DNA from: Protula sp. h YS-2021
Lineage: Eukaryota; Annelida; Polychaeta; Sabellida; Serpulidae
DNA length: 64,000 bases
Direction: 5' to 3'
NCBI GenBank assembly: GCA_949752745.1
Contig: OX457031.1
Coordinates: 45,014,269 to 45,078,268, forward strand
Position numbers and translations under genes: made by a program. Each line of letters starts with the position of its first letter. Positions within the stretch are counted from its first letter, which is position 1. The notes under the pieces are model-generated. The model saw only the letters and a list, made by a program, of their open reading frames with translations, searched no databases and was not told the origin of the DNA. Positions 52,909 through 62,700 of this stretch are shown piece by piece.

Positions 52909-53991
52909 TCATTGAAACCGTCGAGAAAGGTTGTTGGTAAACCGTTTGTTAATCACTAAAAAGTCTCCTGGGGTCCGATGCCCTAGTATCCATTGAAACA
53001 GCATTGACATAGTGAAATGTCCTTTTTCATAGAGGTAAGCCATCATATCATACACATGAATGCGTTCTTCAAGGTATTTGAAACCATGCAACATGACCTT
53101 TGCACATTTGAATTCACGATCCTCATCCAGAGACTTTGGCGCCGGTAGAGATAAAGTCTTAAAAAGTTCCTCATGAAGACTTTTAATAAGTTGAATGAAA
53201 CGTTGAGTCATAGCTTCGGAGAACTTTGGCTCTGACGCCGGAACATGTTCTGTGTTTCCTTCTAACATGTAGATGAGTTGAATGACGGTATTCACTTCTT
53301 CCGTTAGATACATGTACGTGTGGTTGTTGAAAAAGCCTTCTTCACATAAACACCATAAAATGTTACAATCAATCAGAGGAAGTGCTGCTCGAAAGTTCCG
53401 TTTCAACATTATAACATCTTCCTCAGTAACAGGTATGGTCTTACTCGATTCAATTTTAGATTTCAGCTGTTTGTCTTCTCCGTCATCGCTTGACATGTCC
53501 ACTTCTGAATCCTCATTATCGCTTGACATGTCCAATTCTGAATCCTCATCATCATCACTCACTTCGTTTTCCTCATAATGTGCTAGATGCGCTTTTAACT
53601 TTACACTTAGTTGTGAGTTGTCACCATTGATAAGTCTATTCGCAACCCAGAACGGGTAGTCAGACCCCTCAGGATCTGGCATTTCTTGCTGCACTGCAGC
53701 GACATCTGATGGTGCATTTAATGCTTCCTCCTGAGGCATTGCTTGTTGCACTGTAGCGACATCTGATGGTGCATTTAACGCTTCCTCCTGAAGCATTGCT
53801 TGTTGCACTGTAGCGACATCTGATGGTGCATTTAACGCTACCTCCTGAGGCATTGCTTGTTGCACTGTAGCGACATCTGGCAGAACAACTAACGCTTCCT
53901 TCAAAGCTGTTTCAGCGTCTTCAAAGAACGCATCTATCTCTTCCAACGATAATAATGTATCATCAAAAGTAACTGTTTCAAAGTCATCCAT
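52909..53991 (-). CDS. acidic repeat-containing hypothetical protein
   Basis: 360 residues. Residues about 40-100 contain three and a half copies of a 19-residue repeat (DVATVQQAM-P-QEEALNAPS). Then an Asp/Glu/Ser block (SDDDEDSELDMSSDNEDSEV) follows, and a C-terminal helical domain of about 170 residues (ALPLIDCNILWCLCEEGFF, YLEERIHVYDMMAYLYEKGH). Not recognised; the acidic block suggests a nuclear regulator. I looked for an LxCxE Rb-binding motif as in adintovirus oncoprotein-like genes and found none. Outermost gene on the right with its own TATA and Maf-like promoter. Confidence 0.75.
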   Translation of the reverse strand: MDDFETVTFDDTLLSLEEIDAFFEDAETALKEALVVLPDVATVQQAMPQEVALNAPSDVATVQQAMLQEEALNAPSDVATVQQAMPQEEALNAPSDVAAVQQEMPDPEGSDYPFWVANRLINGDNSQLSVKLKAHLAHYEENEVSDDDEDSELDMSSDNEDSEVDMSSDDGEDKQLKSKIESSKTIPVTEEDVIMLKRNFRAALPLIDCNILWCLCEEGFFNNHTYMYLTEEVNTVIQLIYMLEGNTEHVPASEPKFSEAMTQRFIQLIKSLHEELFKTLSLPAPKSLDEDREFKCAKVMLHGFKYLEERIHVYDMMAYLYEKGHFTMSMLFQWILGHRTPGDFLVINKRFTNNLSRRFQ

Positions 53992-54044
53992 GTCTATGTT
54001 GATAGCTGGTGTGTCTGACGATGCCTAAGCCTCGAGACACTACA

Positions 54045-54098
54045 CTTATATACGATTTTATCATGCTGAATCAACGATTTCATCATGCTGATTCAGCA
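54045..54098 (-). promoter_or_regulatory. promoter with TATA box and two Maf-like sites
   Basis: On the minus strand: TGCTGAATCAGCA (54,086-54,098, centre base differs from the Maf consensus), a second half-conserved CGTTGATTCAGCA (54,064-54,076), then TATATAAG (54,052 to 54,045), 53 bp before the ATG at 53,991. Confidence 0.65.
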
Positions 54099-54126
54099 CA
54101 ATTTTTTTTTTTAGTTTGTTCTCCTG

Positions 54127-54712
54127 GGGGGGGGGGGGGGGGGTCGAAAAAATGAAAAAAGTTCAGAATCCTCTGAAACGGATAAATATGCAAAAATCAC
54201 AATTTCGAGGGGGGGGGGGGGGGGGGTCGAAAAAATGAAAAATGTTCAGAATCGTCTGAAACGGATAAATATGCAAAAATCTCAATTTCGAGGGGGGGGG
54301 GGGGGGGGGTCGAAAAATGAAAAATGTTCAGAATCGTCTGAAACGGATAAATATGCAAAAATCACAATTTCGAGGGGGGGGGGGGGGGGTCGAAAAATGA
54401 AAAATGTTCAGAATCGTCTGAAACGGATAAATATGCAAAAATCACAATTTCGAGGGGGGGGGGGGGGTCGAAAAAATGAAAAATGTTCAGAATCGTCTGA
54501 AACGGATAAATATGCAAAAATCTCAATTTCGAGGGGGGGGGGGGGGGGGTCGAAAAAATGAAAAATGTCCAGAATCGTCTGAAACGGATAAATATGCAAA
54601 AATCTCAATTTCGAGGGGGGGGGGGGGGGTCGAAAAAATGAAAAATGTTCAGAATCGTCTGAAACGGATAAATATGCAAAAATCACAATTTCGAGGGGGG
54701 GGGGGGGGGGGG
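54127..54712. repeat. poly-G tandem repeats inside the right TIR
   Basis: Eight to nine tracts of 14-22 G separated by a conserved spacer of about 46 bp (TCGAAAAAATGAAAAATGTT, CAGAATCGTCTGAAACGGAT, AAATATGCAAAAATC and CAATTTCGA). It adjoins the right terminal repeat. The spacer is unrelated to that of the left array, but the base bias is mirror-symmetric. Confidence 0.92.
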
Positions 54713-55198
54713 GGGTCTGTTGCCATGGTTACACTGATTGACAGGTCGAGTTCATTGGCTTCATGTTGATTGACTCGGCCAAACCACTTTCGCTCCAGAC
54801 AGCATCATCTCAGTATGACGTCATGATGACGTCACACATGGTCGCGCCTATCCTAACGCTTATCATGACTTCCGGTCCAGACATCATGACGTCACTTCCG
54901 GTCCAGACATCATGATGTCACTTCCGGTCCAGACATGATGACGTCACTTCCGGTCTAGACAGCACTTCCGGTCCAGACATGATGACGTCACGTCCAGACA
55001 TCATGATGTCACTTCCGGTCCAGACATGATGACGTCACTTCCCGTCCAGACATGATGACGTCACTTCCACTCCAGACAGCACTTCCGGTCTAGACAGCAC
55101 TTCCGGTCTAGACAGCACTTCCGGTCCAGACGCTATGACGTCATTTCCAGACAGTATGACGTCACAAAGTGCAGTAGAACCCTTATTATCATACTACT
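54713..55198. repeat. Polinton right terminal inverted repeat
   Basis: Inverted counterpart of 37,018-37,539, from GGGTCTGTTGCCATGG to CCTTATTATCATACTACT. It holds the same ETS/CRE-type array with a slightly different arrangement of units. Confidence 0.9.
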
Positions 55199-55205
55199 TT
55201 TTGAC
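55199..55205. repeat. target-site duplication, right
   Basis: TTTTGAC immediately after the terminal CATACTACT, identical to 37,011-37,017. Confidence 0.8.
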
Positions 55206-55494
55206 CCATTTTTAAAATGCTACTCCTACAGTTTTACACAAATCGCTTAGATGTTACGCAGGTATGTTCCCCAGGGGTTCGCTTACCAGGTTGTTATTTT
55301 TTTCATGGTTCGCCAAAAAGTGCCGAAATCGCGGAACTTTCAAATTTGGCAAAACTGGAATAAATGGTAGTTTTTTTTTTCAAATACAGTTATAAAATTT
55401 TAATCGAAAGTTTCTTAAGTGCTTCTCCACTTGGACTTCGCTTTTTTTTTTTTTGCAAATGACAAAAAATGCCGAATTGGTGAATTTTACAGAT

Positions 55495-55752
55495 TTTGTA
55501 AAATTGTGTATTGTACTGTATCGTTCTTTAGATCCCTTTCAACTGCTATGGTCATATCGGGATCCCCCAGCCACATTATACTGAAATGGGGCATTCCTGC
55601 CCTCCTTCTAACCCTTACATGTGGAGTGCCTCACAGGGTAGCAAGGAGGAGTCCCAATTTTACAGTCTTAGGTATCACCCGACCGGGGTTCGAACCCACG
55701 ATCTTCCAGTCTCGAGTCGGACACTCTAGCCACTAGGCCACCAAGGCTGGTC
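55495..55752 (-). mobile_element. tRNA-derived SINE, copy 2
   Basis: Reverse copy of the SINE at 8,403: box B complement GGGGTTCGAACCC, box A region GGCCTAGTGGCTAGAG on the minus strand, and the same body (GGAATGCCCCATTTC, GGGATCCCGATATGACC). It lies in the outer TIR element, just right of the Polinton. Confidence 0.87.
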
Positions 55753-56089
55753 GTAAAATTGTGTAAACGTCGGTAAAAACGTGAATCGTCAAAACCCAAC
55801 CTCACCAACATCAGTTTTCGGGTAGCTTCCAAATTCGAATTAAATGCATTTTTAATACATCATTTTTTGGCCTAACAGTATTCGTTTCAGAGTTTTTCTC
55901 TCCATTCTTGTTTGGTAACTCTGCTGGGTCATGTCCTTGGACATTCTTGTATCTTGAATTGCAATTTGCGCACTCACTCACCTGAGGTGAGATTTGATGT
56001 CATTTGCCGGAGATAGAATTGCATATTGAGACCTTTGCTTTCATCTCGAATTGCAAATGTTACAAAGTTAAGATTACTCGCCTTAATGA

Positions 56090-57430
56090 ACTAGAGCAGT
56101 GTGCATAGCCCACATATTCCCCACAGCCCCCCCCCCCCCCCCCCCCCCCATCAGTTAAACACGGCCATCAACAGTCAAGCCCAGTAAATAAATGCGCAGA
56201 CACTCTGGTCTAACATCTTACAGAAAATCCATAACCCTCTTAAATTTTTTATTAGTTTACTGGTCACATGACATTTAAAACACTTGATAGTTGAGTGTGT
56301 AAGCTAAATTTTCCCCACGCGAACAAAGAAATATTGCGCATGTTTTACAAAAACGGATAAAATCGGGTTCGCACTTCGTTTTTGGCCTACAAGTTTTTGC
56401 GTTTCAACCGAATTCGGTTGGAATAAGGGCATGAATGAATTATACAAAAAAGTTTGTGGAATAAACCAAATCGTACTTTCGGATATTTCCGATGCAGGTG
56501 TCGTTTCGAATCAAATGTTTTGGGTCAAATCATTAAGAAATGATAAGAGAAAACAAAATAAGAGAAAAACCATCAAAATTCAAATTTTCTTTCCACAAGC
56601 ACACTTTCGAATTTAAAAAGCCATTATATGCTCTTTTAAGAGCTACATATTATTATGTCCCTTCAAAAGCCACCTTTTGAATATAAGCCAAATCACACTT
56701 TGGGTGTTTCGAATAAAATGCGCAAGAATTTTGAATTTCGACTGGGTCGGAACCGGGTAAAACAAATGAAAGAAATGATAGAAAAATATACACGAAATAT
56801 CGCAAGAACAGCTTATATTCGGAACATAAAAGAAATTGAAACTTGAAACTATTTGTTAAAACCTTTAATACATTTTCAGGGTTCGCGCTGGGCTCTCAGG
56901 TAAGTGAGCTAAAAAAGAAAAGTGTGACTCAGTTGGGTCCAGAAAAACTCGGTGGGTTCCGAAAAAGTGAGTCATTTCGCAAACTAGAGCAGTGTGCATA
57001 GCCCACATATTCCCCACAGGCCCCCTATCAGTTAAACACGGCCATCAATAGTCAAGGGCTGAAATTTTCGAAGTCCAGCTGGTTCTTTTCCTTGGACTAA
57101 CCTGGCCCATTTACAATACCGATCTGTGTTTGCTCCCATAGAAGCTACATACCAAGTTTCATGAAAATCCTTGCAGGAGTTCTTAAGTTATCGTGTTAAC
57201 AAGGTCACACAATAATCAATGAAGAGCTGAAATTTTCTAAGTCCAGCTGGTCCATTTTCCTTGGACAGACCTGGTCCATTTACAATACCGATCTGTGTTT
57301 GCTCCCATAGAAGCTACATACCAAGTTTCATGAAAATCCTTGCAGGAGTTTTAAAGTTATCGTGTTAACAAGCTCTTGATGACAGACCGACCGACACGCG
57401 GCCGATCGCATATATTCCCCCTGTGGGGAA
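56090..57430. repeat. nested repeats with ATTCCCCACAG ends
   Basis: AACTAGAGCAGTGTGCATAG plus CCCACATATTCCCCACAG occurs at 56,092 and at 56,985, both followed by CATCAGTTAAACACGGCCAT-like sequence. From 57,060 to 57,395 a 180-bp unit (GAAGCTACATACCAAGTTTC, CTTGCAGGAGTT, TATCGTGTTAACAAG) is present twice and ends GACAGACCGACCGACACGCG. A palindromic ATTCCCCCTGTGGGGAAT then closes the block. This looks like a short element with its tail; class uncertain. A run of more than 20 C lies at 56,128-56,150. Confidence 0.7.
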
Positions 57431-57654
57431 TAAATTAAGATTAATACTGGAGCTTCCTATCAATTATTGCAAGTATTGTGATTAAAAACTTGAAAGGGTA
57501 TTATCCACGGTATTTTACCTATCAGAACCAAAAGATAATAGCAGATGTCACAGCAAAAATAAATAACTGACCTCATATCAGCATTTGCTTTCACTAAAGA
57601 CATGTTTCTGTATTTGAAACATTGTTAGAACTCTATTTGTCCATAATGCGTTTG

Positions 57655-57790
57655 TTTTGATTTGAGTAAAGACATGTATTTTGTATTCGATTTGAGTGAA
57701 GACATGCATTCTGTAGTTGATTTGAGTAAAGACATGCATTCTGTATTTGATCTGAGTAAAGACATGCATTCTGCATTTGAAACCATGTCA
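57655..57790. repeat. 27-30-bp tandem repeats
   Basis: Four to five units of GATTTGAGTAAAGACATGCA plus TTCTGTATTT. Non-coding. Confidence 0.85.
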
Positions 57791-58045
57791 GAAGCGATGT
57801 ATTTCATCACTGCAGTGTTGATTCAAGTCTTGAGGTTTAATAAATAAAACGTTAACACATTGTTTTCGTTTAATTCACAGTTTAGTAATTTCGTGTAATT
57901 ACTGACCTCCTGTTTCAGTTATTACATGAAATTCCTGCAGATTTAGGAATTTGGCGTAATTCCTGGCCCCGACAGTAATTTCACGTAATTCCTAAAAGTG
58001 TTAGGAATTACGTGAAATTACTCATTACACAGATTTACTGTAACA

Positions 58046-58480
58046 TATATATGTATAACGAGAGTGAGACGGTCACTATGCATGCAGTGTGAGCGTGAGA
58101 CACATAGGAACTTCTCATACGCGTGCATAGACGTGAATGTGCCATGTGGTCACCACGCACTCACATGTCCGTGAACGCCATGCGTATTTGTGAACGAGTC
58201 GTGGATACCACGCCTGCGTGGTCAGACGAGTGGTTTAAAGACACGGTCACTCCTTAGCAAATCATATTGTGCCTAGGCATATAACGATCCATATTATGCC
58301 TGTGTGAAAGCTAATCATACGGTCACTATGCAAACACGTGCTTGAAGGGGAGTCATACGTCACTATGCATACACGTGCTTGCAGGAGAGTCATACGGCCG
58401 CGATGCATACATATGCGTTCACGGCAGTCACATGGCTACAGCATAAAGGCGTGTGTTTACGGGAGCCCTATAGCAACATC
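58046..58480. repeat. minisatellite flank, right of the nested elements
   Basis: Units with GTCACTATGCATACACGTGC and TTGCAGGAGAGTCATACGG-like sequence, matching in style 36,150-36,365 (ACTATGCATACGAGCGTG, CATACGCGTGCATA). The stretch 58,481-59,765 beyond holds poly-C runs at about 58,790 and 59,041 and no gene that I can see. Confidence 0.75.
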
Positions 58481-59765
58481 GTATCCGAATGCATAGATGA
58501 CACGAGAAGTGCACGACTCCTGACTTGACACTTTTATGTAAGTTACGGAAATAAAACAATCTTGTTTAGAGATACATTTACTCTCAAAATTCAGAAATTT
58601 TCGTAAGACCTTCTACTGAAGCCTTACACAAATACAATTTCTTTGCACAGTGCACATAAGCACCACCGAAACCCAGCAAAGACACTGATTTACATAAATG
58701 AAAATGCAAAAACCAGCAACACTCGACTTATTATTTAATACTCTCCAAATTTACACCAGCACGGCACCTCCACGCTATCACCTATCACTCCCCCCCCCCC
58801 CCCCTCCCCTCCTCACAGCCGGCGTACCGTTCTCCACACTGTGTGACACTCACACCCGAGTCTCAGTCACTCTAAGCTGGGCCTCAAAAATGTACAAAAC
58901 AAACAGCGCTATCACAAAGCACAACCCCTGCCTCGGGTTTGTCATACAATATGCGCCACATGGGACGCGTTGATTTAAGCTCCACAACAGCTACACGTGA
59001 CTTTACACTATCGCCACACGTTTCCATCAGCTCCCAACTCCCCCCCCCCCCCCAAACGTAGGGAATTAGCGAACACAAGTCGCTCACGATACACTGGGGT
59101 CAGAAAGGTCAGGAAAGTGTAAAATGCTCAGTGCACGGCCAAAGCTGTGACTACACAAGGCCTTATGTCATACAGTTCATATGAAACATTTTTAATAAAA
59201 AATCTGCTGCATTGGAACCACAAATACTAAGCAAATCGTAGCGGTTAAGGCTAGTAAAACTGGTGAAACGAGTAGGGTAAATTTAGAAATTAAATGCCAG
59301 TGGTTTCACACACGTCACCTGTTCACCCTGCAAAATCTTTGTACATAAGCGATTTGTTTTCGTCTTCACATAAATGAGTTATTCATTTTGTTTCTCGCAA
59401 ATAAAAGATGCACACGAAAGCGTAAAAGAAACAGGGAATAGATTCCTGCCGCACACACTTATTTCCTCAAACTGTATACCAAAACCACAAGTATGGGTTC
59501 CAGTGCTGCTTGATCGGTCCAGACTCCAAACCGACCTCGGAGCGGTTTCTTATGACGGAAAAGAAATCAAAATACACCCATCCAAGTGCGTGTGTCGTTG
59601 GTTCTAAGCCTCATCGGGTCAGACAAAAAAAAATCTATTTGAAATGTCTCTTGTTGCAATCAGTACTTTCCACTGTTATGCTCAGTGAATAACACAATGT
59701 TAACTTTTTATACATATGTATATATACATACTGAAAAAGGACAAAAGAAATATTTTTTAAAACAA

Positions 59766-62700
59766 TCACAAGATATAGTCGAGTTCAGATCGCATGTAGG
59801 TATTTTTCTCATCGTTAGGTATGCGTGGATAGGAGGGCACCAGAGAGTCCTGTGCACCGATGTACACCGTGTTGTACACCTTCCAGTACACATCGCGCAC
59901 CTTCCTCGCCGGGTGAAATAATCCCTGGAAACATCAACAGAAACAAAGATGGTCAGTAAAGTCTTCTGTCTGTTTGTTTAGGGTGGCTATACTAGGACGC
60001 ACTTGCTAAAGAACAAGTAAAGGGGGGGAGGGGGGGGGGGGGGATGAATGAAGAAATAGTAATCGAAGAGCAAGAAGGTGAGAAATTCCAATTATCCGCC
60101 TCCCACGACATGCACGGAACAGAAGGTGGTGTTGTATTCTTCTGATTCCCCCACCGCACAGGGGCAGTAAATCATAAAATATACAATTGCGTTTTGTCTT
60201 TTGGATTACAGGTTTCGGTGTGTAGATTACAATATTTCAGCTGTGCCGAGGAGTTTTTGTACCAACCCTCCACCGCTGATGACAAGACTGAATGCCAGCC
60301 CAAAAGACATGAGTAAGTTATCCAATTTTTCCTACGTTCGTTTCAATTCAGGAGAAAACTGAAAAATAAAGTGTTTATTTCCAGTCCCTTTCAATGTGTG
60401 CGAGACGATAAATGGGTGGCATGAATGCGACAGATATGGGCGGGAAAAGCTGGACTCGGTGTCCACTGACGAGCATTCTTTTTTAAATCGTAGTTTTTTT
60501 AATTTCTGAGAAAAACGAAATTAACCTCTCGCTGCCTAGCTCCACCGGAAGGCCATGCTATGAGCAAACGGCCTCCCATCAGTAGTTACCAAGCTACAGG
60601 CCAGACAAAGTTAAGAGTCGAAAACAGACTGACGGGGTCGAATAGCCCCCCCCCCCCCCTTGCCCAACTCCACGCTAAACACAAGCATTAACTTGTACGA
60701 TTCTTAAAACAAATTTTCCCTTGTGTTTCAGGAGGATCTGCGTCTTGAAGAAGAGGGGTTGGGAGGCAAGGTGGGGGGGGGGGGGGGGAGACAGAGATTT
60801 GGGGACAGGCGGGCGATGCATACCTGTAGCGTATAATCGAGCAGCTTGCCCGCACCCAGGCCGACGCGCATGCCCTCCACGGCGCCCATGAAGGCCTGCA
60901 CGACGTGCGGCGAGTTCTCAAACACATTAGGCCAGACAAAATTCATGAGGTGCGTGAGAGCGTCCTCACAGCCGAAGCCGAAGACGCCCAGCGCCAGGTG
61001 CTGAATGGCTGCCATAGATGTCTGTCTGTGCACCAGGTCCCTGCCATGGAAACAAAGCAATTGTTTTATTAACAGGCCATTGCCAGGCAACAGATTTTAC
61101 TTGGAATTAAAATGACTTTAAAAGGTCTTTACTTCCACTTCTCCTTCAAACAGATTTTTTTATTTTCACAAAAGAAAGTTATAAAGCAAAGAATCAAAGG
61201 TTGAAACGACTTTGTGATACACCAATCTTTGTTCACAGAAAGAAGTAGAAAAACAGTGGGATAAAGAAAGTCACCTGTCCATGAGTGCGTCCTCAAGCAG
61301 CGGGGAGACGGCGTAGATGTAATCCTTGCTCATCTCACCGATGTACTCAAACATAAACGACAGCGACTTGAGTACACCATTCTGCACATTCAGCTCGGGT
61401 ACTCGGTACTCGTTCATCAGTCCCGGCAGTACCGTGAATGGCGAGCACGTCTCCGCAACGATCGCTATGGCAACGGTGGTGCAGACGCGATTCTGGCGCT
61501 CCTGCACCTTCAGGTTGTTGAGCAGCGTGGCCAGAACGTCGTGAGGCCTAAAAATAGTAACACAGAAACACTCAGCACTGGATCGTGATTTACTCACGCC
61601 ATGACTGGTGACAGAAGGCCAATGAATTCTTTACATTACGGAATCAAATACGACGTTGTGGTGATTTAAATCTCGGAATGGAGAAGCCCAATTCCCGCCC
61701 GCCATTCTCTGATCAGATGAATGCTAGGACCCTATTAAGCTGTTACAACAGTTGACGGTAGAAAACCGCCAGTACAGTCCTGCCTCTACCACATAATATC
61801 TAGAGCCTGTCACAAGACAGAATATCGCGAACGACACCAGGTCGGGATGAGGGGACAGACGGGAAGGGGGGGGGGGGGGGAGAGGAGGGGGCGGCACTTA
61901 CCCAATGGCCTTGGCAATGTAGCCGAACGTGTTGACGGTGGCCCTGCGAATGGCCTTCTTGTGTGCCTTGAGCAGCTCCAGCAGCTCGAAGCAGATGCGC
62001 ATCCACTCTCGCGCCGACACGAACTCGGCGCCGCGGTCGGCGATGCGGCCAACCAGGTCGATGCAGTTCTCCTGCACCTTCTCGTGCCTACAAACACACA
62101 CAAACACAGCGGTCATACACGCCTGAGCATTCCAAGCAGCTCCATGCACAACATCCAACAGCTTCCTCAGACTTAAAAAGTCATCAAGATCTTAAGCAAC
62201 ATTTCAATTCTTCTTTAGTTTGTGTGTTTCACAGTTAAAAATTCAAAAGCAGTTCGAGAAGGAAACCTAATTTACAGTGAGTAACAACGCCAAGGGGGAA
62301 AAAAAAAGTGCCTAAAACAGTCATATTTTTTTTCAAGCAAAATGCACTGAAAAATTGTCAAGCACACCAACCTGTTTTTAAGGATAGGTGTTAATCGCGG
62401 CAGGAGATCTTTGATGGGCGGTGTCATCTTGGTCATGCCTATAACATTGACGATGGCTTTGAGGGCTCCTAGGATACTTCCCAGTACCTCCGGGTACTCC
62501 TCGCCCAAGTACTCGTACAGTACAACACCTAAATGGCCCATCAGCTTCTCCTGAAAACCACCAAAATAAAAAACATTGCATAAATCAGCGATAAAGAATT
62601 CAAAACTAAATTGTGGCGTTAAACTTCTATGCAAGGTTGACATTTTCTGCGGGCATCACGTATAAGTGCGTGTGTATCGGTATGCGGTACTGGGGATGTG

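Larger units (their letters stand above)
37018..55198. mobile_element. complete Polinton/Maverick (adintovirus-like) element
   Basis: An 18,181-bp element with about 0.5-kb terminal inverted repeats beginning AGTAGTATGATAAT and a direct TTTTGAC flank. It carries the full Polinton core: protein-primed DNA polymerase B, retroviral-type integrase with chromodomain, FtsK/HerA-type packaging ATPase, adenain-type protease, double-jelly-roll major capsid protein and penton. All of these are uninterrupted. Rightward genes end at 43,829 and leftward genes end at 44,360, so transcription converges near 44.1 kb. It inserted between two units of a tandem repeat inside the outer element. Intact core genes and a perfect flank suggest recent insertion. 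Confidence 0.95.
36366..58045. mobile_element. outer TIR element, split by the Polinton
   Basis: Left terminal repeat 36,366 to about 36,500 begins TGTTACAGTAAATCTATGTA. The right one, about 57,912-58,045, ends in the complement (CAGATTTACTGTAACA). Both contain GGAATTACGTGAAATTACTG and TCGGGGCCAGGAATTACG in inverted order. TATATA lies directly outside both ends. Removing the Polinton leaves about 3.5 kb. That residue holds diverged direct repeats (36,650-36,790 matching 55,950-56,085), the CTACTCCTCCTACA units, a SINE and other repeats. No transposase was seen, so it is probably non-autonomous. Confidence 0.75.

Noticed and set aside
52909..53991. LxCxE-type oncoprotein motif in the accessory proteins
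   Set aside because: LWCLCEE at the acidic protein does not fit the L-x-C-x-E spacing, and no other accessory frame has it.
54235..54769. Repeat-encoded plus-strand frames (MKNVQNRLKRINMQKSQFRG)
   Set aside because: Created by the poly-G spacer repeats; several equivalent frames on both strands and no non-repeat domain.
56431..56846. Two 61-63-codon Lys-rich plus-strand frames
   Set aside because: They lie in decayed repeats of the outer element, with similar sequence in both (CACTTTCGAAT, CAAATC-CACTTT), and show no domain.
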